Shown piece after piece: positions 28,085-35,792 of a stretch of 64,000 nt of DNA. The stretch is from contig JAGWYN010000007.1 of NCBI GenBank assembly GCA_018969295.1, positions 62,001 to 126,000 of the forward strand, written 5' to 3'. Every line of letters starts with the position of its first letter. Positions within the stretch are counted from its first letter, which is position 1. The DNA comes from Chloroflexota bacterium (GTDB taxonomy: Bacteria > Chloroflexota > Anaerolineae > Caldilineales > Caldilineaceae). Both the position numbers and the translations under genes were made by a program. Under the pieces are notes generated by a model. The model searched no databases and was not told where the DNA came from. It worked only from the letters and a program-made list of their open reading frames with translations.

Positions 28085-30064
28085 TTACTGCACGAGCGTC
28101 ACGTTGTAGAGACCCGCAATGCTCCAGCCGTCGGTCAGGTTCAACGGAGGAACCGGCGGCACAGTGCCGTCTCCATCGTAGGGGAAGTTGGTCCAGACAC
28201 TCTCGTTGACCGTGTGGAACGACTGCGGCCGGTACATGAGTGTGAAGGACGGAACATCGGTCAGATAAATTTTGACCAGCTCGGTGTAGATCTCCTTCAG
28301 CTTGGCCGGGTCGGTTTCGCTCGGGATCGCTGCGATCAGCTCGTCGGCCTGCGGGTTGGAATACTGGCCCCAGTTGCCGTTCCAGTTGCTCGCCATCCCG
28401 ACAAACTCAGAGCTCAACATCTTGCGGACACGCCCCCACGGCTGGGTGGGGCCAGCACCGTCGCTCCACATCATAAAGATGTCGTAGCCTTCAGGCAGCG
28501 GCGCGTCCGACTTGGTGACCACCGTCTGATAGACCGACCATTCCGGGTAGTTGGTGGTGATGTCGATTCCGATCTCTTTGCCGGCTGCCGCCACCACTTC
28601 GATCGCCGCCTGCCAGTCAGACCAGCCGTTCGGGCAGGTCGCCACATAGCTCAGTTTTTTGCCGTCATACTCGCGCCAGCCGTCACCGTCGCTGTCCACG
28701 ATCCCCGCATCGTCCAACAGTTTCTTGGCCCCCTCCAGGTCGTTGCCAGCCCACTGCAGATCCGCCACAGCCGCCTGGTCATACATCGCCTGCTCACCAG
28801 CGGTCGGGTTCATCAGAGAACGCGGGACCTGGTCAAAGGTGGCAGACTGGTTGGTCATGGCATTGGCGATGATCGTCGGATAGTCCACCGCAATCGCGAT
28901 CGCCTTGCGCACGGCCAGCTGGTCCAAACCAGGTGACTTCAAGTTGAAAAATGCCGTCGGCAAGCTGGCACCGATGCCATAGGGTGCCTCCGGCAGATAG
29001 GTGGAGATCGGCAGATCCTGCTTCAGCCACAGATCCTGCACATTCGAGTTGAATTGCTGGCTGACATCGACTTCCCCCGCCTGCAAGGCTGTGGTGCCAG
29101 CAGCGTTGTCCTTGAAGATCGTGTGGGCCAGATACTTGGCCGTCGGCAATTTGCCCCACATGCTGCTGTCCTGCCCCCAGTAGTTGTCGTCGCGCACCAA
29201 CACTACCTTGGTGTCGTCGGCAAAAAAGCGGGTGTACGGACCCGAGTAGACCACATCCTCCGCAGTGTCCGCCAGCAGCTGGGTGGCATCGCCCCCCGAA
29301 CGCGCCTCCAACGCCTCCGTCCACGCCTTCTGAATCACATAGTTGGTGCTCAGATAGGCCGCCACAATCAGCGGGTTGACCGCCTTGCCGTTCTCGTCCA
29401 GCTTGGCCTTGACCACCACAGTCTGCGCGTCAACCGCCTCGATCGTGTCGATGTAGTCTTTGTTGCCAGCACCGGTCGGCGTCTCATACTTGACATGGGT
29501 CGCCCAGGTGTAGGCCACATCCTCCGCCGTCACCGGCGTGCCGTCGCTCCACTTGGCAGCCGCTTTGAGCTTGAAGGTGATCTCCGTCATCTCTTCGTTC
29601 CACGACCACGCGCCCTCCGCCAGCAAAGGATACTGCTGGCCATCCAACATGTTGTAGAGATACGGGGTCTCAAACATGGTGACGCGCGCGTTGTCAGACT
29701 GGCTGATCGCCATCCCATTGTTGTTGCTGCCAGAGTACGGGTTCCACCCCACAACCGGCCCCCACTGCTGGCCGTTGAAGTAGAGCGTCTCGTTGCGGGG
29801 CAGCGCATTGGCATCGGCCACCTCTTCCCCAGCAGCCTCTTCCCCAGCAGCCTCTTCCCCAGCAGCCTCTTCCGCCGGGGCCTCTTCCACCGGGGCCTCT
29901 TCCGCAGCAGCCTCCTCCGCAGCAGCCTCCCCCGCAGCAGCCTCCTCCGCCGGGGCCTCGGTCGCCACAGCCTCCTCCGCCGGGGCCGAGCCGCCGCCGC
30001 AGGCCGCCAGCGCCATGCTGGCGATCAACAGCAGGACGATCAGTCCGGTAAAACGACCTTTCAT
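28085..30064 (-). CDS. Dipeptide/oligopeptide ABC transporter substrate-binding lipoprotein
   Basis: Extracellular binding protein of the SBP family 5, 659 residues. Start MKGRFTG follows AAGGAG and gives a lipoprotein signal ending LAACGGGS. Residues about 25-85 form a low-complexity Ala/Glu spacer (AEEA and AGEEA repeats) that tethers the fold away from the membrane. The SBP_bac_5 core follows: LKAAAKWSDGTPVTAEDVAYTW (hallmark), TTALQAGEVDV, VRKAIAIAVDYPTI, and C-terminal LMYRPQSFHTVNESV. First gene of the dpp-like operon. Confidence 0.93.
   Translation of the reverse strand: MKGRFTGLIVLLLIASMALAACGGGSAPAEEAVATEAPAEEAAAGEAAAEEAAAEEAPVEEAPAEEAAGEEAAGEEAAGEEVADANALPRNETLYFNGQQWGPVVGWNPYSGSNNNGMAISQSDNARVTMFETPYLYNMLDGQQYPLLAEGAWSWNEEMTEITFKLKAAAKWSDGTPVTAEDVAYTWATHVKYETPTGAGNKDYIDTIEAVDAQTVVVKAKLDENGKAVNPLIVAAYLSTNYVIQKAWTEALEARSGGDATQLLADTAEDVVYSGPYTRFFADDTKVVLVRDDNYWGQDSSMWGKLPTAKYLAHTIFKDNAAGTTALQAGEVDVSQQFNSNVQDLWLKQDLPISTYLPEAPYGIGASLPTAFFNLKSPGLDQLAVRKAIAIAVDYPTIIANAMTNQSATFDQVPRSLMNPTAGEQAMYDQAAVADLQWAGNDLEGAKKLLDDAGIVDSDGDGWREYDGKKLSYVATCPNGWSDWQAAIEVVAAAGKEIGIDITTNYPEWSVYQTVVTKSDAPLPEGYDIFMMWSDGAGPTQPWGRVRKMLSSEFVGMASNWNGNWGQYSNPQADELIAAIPSETDPAKLKEIYTELVKIYLTDVPSFTLMYRPQSFHTVNESVWTNFPYDGDGTVPPVPPLNLTDGWSIAGLYNVTLVQ
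29818..29985. repeat. Low-complexity repeats in the binding-protein spacer
   Basis: Short near-identical units (TCTTCCCCAGCAGCC repeated at 29824-29868, then related CTCCTCCGCAGCAGCC/GGGGCC variants) encode the Ala/Glu-rich spacer in frame. Confidence 0.7.
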
Positions 30065-30241
30065 TTTCGTCTCCTTGGTAGCGTACAGTTGAACGGATAA
30101 ACGAACAAAAACAATCCATGCCGCAGACACGCACAGCCCTGTGGCTGTGTGGAGGTCTTCAACATGCAGTTGTAGTTGTACAATCAGGACAGGGATCGAT
30201 AAAAATGGGCTGTTTTTAACCTACGCATTCCCATTACACCT

Positions 30242-30270
30242 AGGGTAGCATTTTCGATCCAAATTGTCAA
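30242..30270 (-). promoter_or_regulatory. Predicted promoter of the dipeptide ABC operon
   Basis: On the minus strand: perfect -35 TTGACA (30270-30265), 17-bp spacer, weak -10 TACCCT (30247-30242). The leader to the binding-protein start is about 170 nt. Confidence 0.45.
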
Positions 30271-30289
30271 ACGCTGCAGAGGCCTCATT

Positions 30290-30342
30290 TCTAAATAAAT
30301 GGCTGCATCTGCCGAACGAAAAATCGTTCGGCAGATGCAGCC
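30290..30342 (-). terminator. Rho-independent terminator of the Gfo/Idh gene pair
   Basis: A perfect 19-bp stem, GGCTGCATCTGCCGAACGA (30301-30319) and its complement (30324-30342), has a 4-nt loop. On the minus strand it is followed by ATTTATTTAG. It closes transcription from the dehydrogenase genes, 31 bp after their last stop. Confidence 0.85.
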
Positions 30343-30373
30343 AACACCGCCGCCGCTCCGGCAGCGCCAAATT

Positions 30374-31372
30374 TTAGAGCGACACCCAACAGCCGTCCTG
30401 GGCGCCTGTGTACAGTGCCTCCATCACCGTGCTGCGGGCAGCCGCCTCGCGCACGCCGACCAGATTGGCCGTCGCCCCCCCGGTGACCGCATCCAAGAAG
30501 AGGTCGAAGGCATGAGGCCAGGCCGCCGGCAACTCCGTCCAGGGGCTCTTTCCGTCCGCCCCTGGCACATGGCTGCTCTTGAAGTAGAGCTGATCCTCAC
30601 AGACATAGGCATGCCCCTCGGTGCCGCTGACCAGCACCGTCACCGGGTTTTGTACGTCCACCCAACCGGCCGCCAGCGTGCCCACCACACCGTTCCGAAA
30701 GACCAACAACCCTTCCCCCAGCTCGTCGGTCGGCCCGTAGTGGGCCACCGCTGTCGCCGTCGTCGCCGTGACCCGCGCCACATCCCCCATCAGCCACATC
30801 AAAATATCCAACGAATGGGTGCCCAGATCCCCAAACGCCCCCACCCCCGCCTGCGCCAGGTCGGTCATCCACAACCACTCGGTGTCAAACCAACGGCCCA
30901 GCGAGCCGCTGTGGCAGTTCGAATGGCGAACCCGGGTGATCTGGCCAAAATGGCCCAGCTGAATCTGCTCGCGCAGAAACTGGTGGACAGGCTGCCCACG
31001 CATGAAATAGCCTGTCTGGAAGATCACCCCCGCCGCCTCGATGGCGTCCGCCATGCGGGTTGCGTCGGCATGGCCCAGACCCAGCGGCTTTTCCACGAAA
31101 AGATGCTTGCCCGCCGCCGCCGCCGCCGTCACCAACGGTTCGTGCCGGTCCGTCTCCGAACAGACAACCACCGCCTCAATCGACCGATCTTCCCAAATGG
31201 CCGCCGGGTCCCCCACCGGCTGTGCCCCCAGCTCGGCCGCCCGACGCTGCGCTCGCGCAGCGTCGTGATCCCAAAGATGGCTGACCCGCACATCGCTGCG
31301 CGCCAGGATCCGCTTGATAAAGTTGGGGGTATGGATGTGGGCCGCCCCCACCAGCCCCAGATTGACCGCCAT
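30374..31372 (-). CDS. Gfo/Idh/MocA family oxidoreductase
   Basis: NAD(P)-dependent sugar or inositol-type dehydrogenase, 332 residues from MAVNLGLVGAAHIHTPN. It has a Rossmann N-terminal domain and the family motif LFVEKPLGLGHADA (EKP). The catalytic region FGDLGTHSLDILMWLMGD contains the GxHxxD arrangement, with D and H in place. One base separates it from the upstream paralogue, so the two are co-translated and may act in sequence on one sugar. Substrate unknown. Confidence 0.9.
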   Translation of the reverse strand: MAVNLGLVGAAHIHTPNFIKRILARSDVRVSHLWDHDAARAQRRAAELGAQPVGDPAAIWEDRSIEAVVVCSETDRHEPLVTAAAAAGKHLFVEKPLGLGHADATRMADAIEAAGVIFQTGYFMRGQPVHQFLREQIQLGHFGQITRVRHSNCHSGSLGRWFDTEWLWMTDLAQAGVGAFGDLGTHSLDILMWLMGDVARVTATTATAVAHYGPTDELGEGLLVFRNGVVGTLAAGWVDVQNPVTVLVSGTEGHAYVCEDQLYFKSSHVPGADGKSPWTELPAAWPHAFDLFLDAVTGGATANLVGVREAAARSTVMEALYTGAQDGCWVSL

Positions 31373-31373
31373 C

Positions 31374-32462
31374 TCAGCCCTCCAGCTTCGCTGCGCCAAA
31401 CGTGGCCGGAATCGCAATTTCACGCCCCTCGCGCTGGCTGCGATAGATGCCATCCAGGATCGACAACACCTGCAGCGACTGCTCTGGCGGCACCGGCGAA
31501 GATTTGCCGCTGTAGACAGCCTCCGCAAAGGCCACACACTCGGCTGCATGGGGCTCCAGCGTATCGCTGGTCAGCTGCAACGCCCGGTTGTAAAGCTGAC
31601 GGGTCGCATAGTTGGTGTGATAGACTTCGCACTTGGGCCAATGGCTGCCCCCCTCGGTCCCATAGAGCCACATCTGCATGTCCTCTCCGTCGGTGTTATG
31701 ATGCAGCAGCCAGCTCACCTCCAACATCAGCGTCGCCCCGTTCTCAAAACGCACAAACGCCGAGGCGAAGTCTTCGACATCAAAATCCTGCGGGATCGGC
31801 GCATCCCGCCAGACAGCCCAGGCGCCGTCGCGGTGCGCCAGTTCGGCACGCGCCACCCCTGTCACCGCCACAGGACGAGGGTTGCCCATCATCCAAAGCG
31901 TCAGATCCAAAATATGGACGCCGATGTCAATGCACGGCCCCCCGCCGCTCAGCTCCTGACGAATAAAGGTCGGCGTCGGAATCAACCCGTTGCGCCGCAA
32001 CATCCAGGCCCGCGCATGGTAGATCTCCCCCAGTGCCCCCGCCTCGATCTCACGCTTCATCGCCTGCGAATTGCCTTTGAACCGAAAATGCTGCGCAGTC
32101 ATCAGCAGTTTGCCGGCACGGTCGCGCGCCGCAATCATCGTCTGAATCTCTTCCGGTGTCGGCGCCAACGGTTTTTCACAGATCACATGCTTGCCCGCTT
32201 CCAACGACGCCAACACCAACGGCGTGTGCAGACGGTTCGGCGTGCAAATGTCGACAATGTCGATAGACGGGTCAGCCAGCAGCTCCGCCGGATCCGAATA
32301 GAGCCGTTCAATCCCAAACTGGCTGCCAAATGCCTCCAGTCCAGGCCGGTAAATGTCCGCCACTGCCACCACCTCTGCGTAGGGAGACGCTTTCCAGCCC
32401 GGCATGTGTGTCCGCGAAATTCCACCGGCACCAATGATGGCAACCTTCAATGGTTTGCTCAT
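31374..32462 (-). CDS. Gfo/Idh/MocA family oxidoreductase (paralogue)
   Basis: Second dehydrogenase of the pair, 362 residues from MSKPLKVAIIGAGGISRTH (GGAGAGGATA precedes the ATG; an upstream Met has no ribosome site). It shows GAGGIS cofactor binding, CEKPLAPTPEEIQ (EKP motif), and GGGPCIDIGVHILDLTLWMMG with the catalytic Asp/His. It is a distant paralogue of the next gene. No transporter or kinase for a sugar adjoins the pair. Confidence 0.91.
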   Translation of the reverse strand: MSKPLKVAIIGAGGISRTHMPGWKASPYAEVVAVADIYRPGLEAFGSQFGIERLYSDPAELLADPSIDIVDICTPNRLHTPLVLASLEAGKHVICEKPLAPTPEEIQTMIAARDRAGKLLMTAQHFRFKGNSQAMKREIEAGALGEIYHARAWMLRRNGLIPTPTFIRQELSGGGPCIDIGVHILDLTLWMMGNPRPVAVTGVARAELAHRDGAWAVWRDAPIPQDFDVEDFASAFVRFENGATLMLEVSWLLHHNTDGEDMQMWLYGTEGGSHWPKCEVYHTNYATRQLYNRALQLTSDTLEPHAAECVAFAEAVYSGKSSPVPPEQSLQVLSILDGIYRSQREGREIAIPATFGAAKLEG

Positions 32463-32521
32463 TATCCTCTCCAGTTTATCTCTCTGAATCGTTGTCAATT
32501 TGAATGAAGGTCAACCCATTT

Positions 32522-32550
32522 AGTATGCAACACATACAGCCCGGCTGCAA
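32522..32550 (-). promoter_or_regulatory. Possible promoter of the Gfo/Idh pair
   Basis: Minus strand: -35 TTGCAG (32550-32545), 17-bp spacer, -10 CATACT (32527-32522), about 60 bp before the start. Confidence 0.4.
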
Positions 32551-32556
32551 AGTTGG

Positions 32557-32565
32557 TGGTATACT
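32557..32565 (+). promoter_or_regulatory. Possible extended -10 promoter of the pterin-like operon
   Basis: TGGTATACT is an extended -10 element; no convincing -35 precedes it. It is the best promoter-like site before the MazG-like gene, with a leader of about 105 nt. Confidence 0.4.
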
Positions 32566-32675
32566 CCATGCTAGATGCTCTCGCGACCGGCTCCGTAGGC
32601 TGCCCGTGTGCCACCTCCTGAGCCCAGCAACCAGATGGACCGCACACAGCTACAACCTGCTCGAGTGGAGAATTT

Positions 32676-33056
32676 ATGGATCAAACAAGCACAATCGGCG
32701 ATCTGCGCCATGCCGTCCATGCCTTCGTCGCTGCACGCGACTGGTACCGCTTTCATACCCCCAAAAACCTGGCCATGAGTATCGCCATCGAAAGCGCCGA
32801 GCTGATGGAACATTTCCAATGGCTCAGCGTCGAGGAGAGTGTCGCTCTTTTGCAAAACGACGAGTCGCGCGCCGCCATCGCCGACGAACTGGCCGATGTC
32901 CTGATCTACACGCTCAGCTTCGCCAACAGCACCGGCATCGATCTCAGCCGCGCCATCACACACAAGCTGAATCGAAACCAAACCCGCTTTCCGGTCGAGA
33001 AGGTCCGCGGGAATGTACGCTTTGATCCGCCCACCACAGAGGAGAAGCGTGCATGA
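32676..33056 (+). CDS. MazG-like nucleotide pyrophosphohydrolase (RS21-C6/dCTPase type)
   Basis: Predicted all-helical NTP pyrophosphatase, 126 residues. It shows the split metal-binding motif IAIESAELMEHFQWLS (ExxE) and DELADVLIYTLSFAN (ExxD). Such enzymes cleave a nucleoside triphosphate, or pathway intermediate, to the monophosphate and pyrophosphate. GTGGAG precedes the ATG, and its TGA overlaps the ATG of the GTP cyclohydrolase fusion. As head of this operon it might hydrolyse a pterin triphosphate (inference) rather than act as a house-cleaning enzyme. Confidence 0.87.
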   Translation: MDQTSTIGDLRHAVHAFVAARDWYRFHTPKNLAMSIAIESAELMEHFQWLSVEESVALLQNDESRAAIADELADVLIYTLSFANSTGIDLSRAITHKLNRNQTRFPVEKVRGNVRFDPPTTEEKRA

Positions 33057-34396
33057 TCCACCCTTTGCCCAGCCCGAACCCACCGCTGGTGCGCACCGCC
33101 AGCGCCCGTATCCCAACCCCCTACGGGGTCTTCCAGCTCTCCCACTACAGCGACGCCCGGGATGGCAAGGAACACCTGGCCCTCACCCTCGGAGAGCTCG
33201 CCGGCCGCCACGACGTGCTCGTGCGCGTCCACTCCGAATGCATGACCGGCGACACCTTCGGCTCGCTGCGCTGCGATTGCGGCGAACAGCTGCACCGGGC
33301 CATGCAGCGCATCGCTGAACTCGGACAGGGGGCCATTGTCTATCTGCGACAGGAAGGCCGTGGGATCGGGCTGGCAGAAAAGCTGCGCGCCTACAATCTG
33401 CAAGACCAAGGGTTCGATACGGTCGAGGCCAACTTGATGCTCGGCCACCAGGCCGACGAACGCGAATACTGGGCCGCCGCCGACATCCTGCGCGACCTCG
33501 GCGTGCAGAGCGTCCGCCTCCTCACCAACAACCCCGCCAAAATCGAAGAACTCCGCACCTACGGGGTCCAGATCACCGAACGCATGCCCCTCCCCTCCAG
33601 CATCCATGCCGATAACGCCGCCTACTTGCAGACCAAGGTCGCACGCATGCGCCACCTGATGAGCCTGCCGCCCACCCCCACAGCGCTCCCCCCCCTGGCC
33701 CCGGAACTGCGCGAACGAGTCGAACAGCTGCGCAACCGCTCCCTCCAGAGCCATCTCCCCTCCGTGACCCTCGCCTACGCCCAGAGCCTCGACGGCAGCC
33801 TGGCCGCAGTGGCCGGCCAGCCGTTGGCGTTGAGCGGCCAACAGTCCCTCACCCTGACCCACGCCCTGCGCGCAGCCCACGACGCCATTCTGGTCGGTGT
33901 CGGCACCCTGCTCGCCGACGACCCCCTGCTGACCGTACGCCTGGCTCCCGGCCCCCACCCCCAGCCCGTTGTGCTCGACAGCACGCTGCGCACCCCCCCA
34001 AACGCCCGCTTGCTGGCCCACCCCCGCGGGCTCTGGATCTGCACAACCGACCGCAGCAGCCCCGCCCGCCGCCAAGAACTGGCCGAACAGGGAGCCCAGA
34101 TCCTGCTCCTGCCCGCCACCCCCCAAGGACAGGTCAACCTGACCGCAGCGCTCGCCACACTCCACCTGCGCGGCATCCACAGCGTCATGGTCGAGGGCGG
34201 CCCCACAGTGCTGGCCAGCTTTGTGCAGGAGCAGCTCGCCAATGATGCGGTGATTACCCTGGTGCCCAGGCTCGTCGGAGGCCTGCACCTCTTCCAAACC
34301 ACCGCAAATTCTCTGCCCCACCTCACCCAGGTCGCCTATACCCAGGCCGGCGCCGATCTGATCGTTTGGGGCGTGCCCGCCTGGGAGGCCGCATGA
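33053..34396 (+). CDS. GTP cyclohydrolase II fused to a RibD-type reductase domain
   Basis: Two domains in 447 residues. Residues about 10-205 are RibA: zinc cysteines in HSECMTGDTFGSLRCDCGEQ, YLRQEGRGIGL, LQDQGFDTVEANLMLG and LLTNNPAKIEEL. RibA converts GTP to 2,5-diamino-6-ribosylamino-pyrimidinone phosphate. Residues about 235-445 are a RibD_C/DHFR-like reductase (LAYAQSLDGSLAA, ALRAAHDAILVGVGTLLADDP, VMVEGGPTVLASF). There is no RibD deaminase domain and no RibB domain. Start is the ATG in an ATGA overlap. Together the two domains could make a reduced, still aminated pyrimidine. Confidence 0.92.
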   Translation: MIHPLPSPNPPLVRTASARIPTPYGVFQLSHYSDARDGKEHLALTLGELAGRHDVLVRVHSECMTGDTFGSLRCDCGEQLHRAMQRIAELGQGAIVYLRQEGRGIGLAEKLRAYNLQDQGFDTVEANLMLGHQADEREYWAAADILRDLGVQSVRLLTNNPAKIEELRTYGVQITERMPLPSSIHADNAAYLQTKVARMRHLMSLPPTPTALPPLAPELRERVEQLRNRSLQSHLPSVTLAYAQSLDGSLAAVAGQPLALSGQQSLTLTHALRAAHDAILVGVGTLLADDPLLTVRLAPGPHPQPVVLDSTLRTPPNARLLAHPRGLWICTTDRSSPARRQELAEQGAQILLLPATPQGQVNLTAALATLHLRGIHSVMVEGGPTVLASFVQEQLANDAVITLVPRLVGGLHLFQTTANSLPHLTQVAYTQAGADLIVWGVPAWEAA

Positions 34397-35418
34397 ACCG
34401 GCAAAGCGTGCTGTTTGCCGCCCCCGGCCAGGTCCAGCTGCTGCAAGAGGCGATCCCTTCCCCACAGTCTGGGGAACTGCTGGTCCAGACAGAGATCTCC
34501 GCCATCAGCGCCGGCACCGAACTGCTCTTCCTGCGCGGCCAGGTCCCAGCCGGACTGAGCGTAGACAGCTCGATCGCCGCCCTGGACGGCAGCGTGCGCT
34601 ACCCACTGCGCTACGGCTATGCCTGCGTCGGCCGCGTCGTCGCCGCAGGCGCTCCCGCAGACTGCCCCTGGATCGGCCGCACAGTCTTTGCCTTTCACCC
34701 CCACACCAGCCACTTCACCCTCCCCACCGACGCCGCACTCCCTGTCCCCGATTCGCTCCGCCCAGAACAGGCCGCCCTGCTGCCCAACATGGAAACCGCC
34801 GTCAATTTTGTGATGGACGGCCAACCGATGATCGGCGAACGGGTCGCTGTCGTCGGCCTCGGCATCGTCGGCCTGCTGACTGTGGCACTGCTGGCCCGCT
34901 TTCCCCTCGCCCAGCTGCTGGCAGTCGACCCACTCCCCCAACGGCGCCAGCTCGCCCTGTCGCTGGGCGCCCACACCGCCGTCGCCCCCGCCACCGAGCA
35001 AACCCTCCCCCCCTGCGACCTGACCTACGAGGTCAGCGGCACCCCCGCTGCCCTCAACACCGCCCTGGGGCTGACCGGCTACAGCGGACGCGTCGTGATC
35101 GGCTCCTGGTACGGCACCAAACAAGCCCCCATCGATCTCGGCGGAGCCTTCCACCGCAGCCGCATCCACCTGCAAGCCAGCCAGGTCAGCACACTCGACC
35201 CCCGCTGGAGCGGCCGCTGGGACAAAAACCGCCGCATCGCCCTCGCCTGGGAGCTGCTCCACCAGATCCCCACCGATACCCTGATTACCCACCGCTTCGC
35301 CGTGCAACAGGCCCCCGCAGCCTATGCCCTGCTGGCGCACGACCCTGCCCACACCTTGCAAGTTCTTTTTGACTATACGACTTCACAGACTCCAGGAGAG
35401 CTGCCATGTACACCCTAG
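34393..35418 (+). CDS. MDR-superfamily zinc-type alcohol dehydrogenase-like protein
   Basis: 341 residues from the ATG that overlaps the previous TGA. The N-terminal GroES-like part has ISAISAGTELLFLRGQ and YGYACVGRVVAAG. The nucleotide-binding part has VAVVGLGIVGLLTVALL. The structural Cys cluster of classical zinc alcohol dehydrogenases is missing. It resembles the BchC-like branch, which often acts on tetrapyrroles or sugars of secondary metabolites. Within this operon it may oxidise the side chain or sugar of the product (inference). Its last 13 bases overlap the PTPS gene. Confidence 0.85.
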   Translation: MNRQSVLFAAPGQVQLLQEAIPSPQSGELLVQTEISAISAGTELLFLRGQVPAGLSVDSSIAALDGSVRYPLRYGYACVGRVVAAGAPADCPWIGRTVFAFHPHTSHFTLPTDAALPVPDSLRPEQAALLPNMETAVNFVMDGQPMIGERVAVVGLGIVGLLTVALLARFPLAQLLAVDPLPQRRQLALSLGAHTAVAPATEQTLPPCDLTYEVSGTPAALNTALGLTGYSGRVVIGSWYGTKQAPIDLGGAFHRSRIHLQASQVSTLDPRWSGRWDKNRRIALAWELLHQIPTDTLITHRFAVQQAPAAYALLAHDPAHTLQVLFDYTTSQTPGELPCTP

Positions 35419-35783
35419 CTGTTCAACGCGATTTCGTCGCCCAACACTTTTTGATAGGCGGCGATTGGGGCGCCGAAAATTTCTGGCATTCCCACCACTA
35501 TCGACTCGAACTGATCCTCGAAGGCACCAGCCTCACCCCCCAGGGCTACCTGGTCGATATCGTCGCCGTCGAAACCCAGCTCGAAGCGCTTGTCTCCCGC
35601 TACAAAGACAAAACACTCAACGATCTGCCCGAATTCGCCGACCTTAACCCCAGCATCGAACACTTTACCCGAATTGCCTGCCTCCAACTCGCTGAAGCGA
35701 TCCCCGCCCCCAATTTGCACGCCCTGACCGTCAAAATCTGGGAAAACCAGATCGCCTGGGCAGCCTACCGCCTCGCAAGGTAA
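35406..35783 (+). CDS. 6-pyruvoyltetrahydropterin synthase family protein with Glu replacing the catalytic Cys
   Basis: 125-residue T-fold enzyme (PTPS/QueD family). Zinc ligands His14 (VAQHFL), His28 and His30 (ENFWHSHHYRLEL) are kept, as is the C-terminal Glu (VKIWENQIAWAAY). The position of the catalytic Cys in the CxxxHxH motif is Glu24. A Cys-to-Glu change is known from PTPS-III enzymes, which release the side chain to give 6-hydroxymethyl-dihydropterin. No GTP cyclohydrolase I is nearby, so the true substrate may be a related GTP-derived compound. It overlaps the previous gene by 13 bp. Confidence 0.85.
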   Translation: MYTLAVQRDFVAQHFLIGGDWGAENFWHSHHYRLELILEGTSLTPQGYLVDIVAVETQLEALVSRYKDKTLNDLPEFADLNPSIEHFTRIACLQLAEAIPAPNLHALTVKIWENQIAWAAYRLAR

Positions 35784-35792
35784 AAACCCACT

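Noticed and set aside
32906..34465. Long minus-strand open frame opposite the RibA-RibD gene
   Set aside because: Gly/Gln/Val-rich low-complexity translation mirrors the codon pattern of the real gene; no motif and no start signal.
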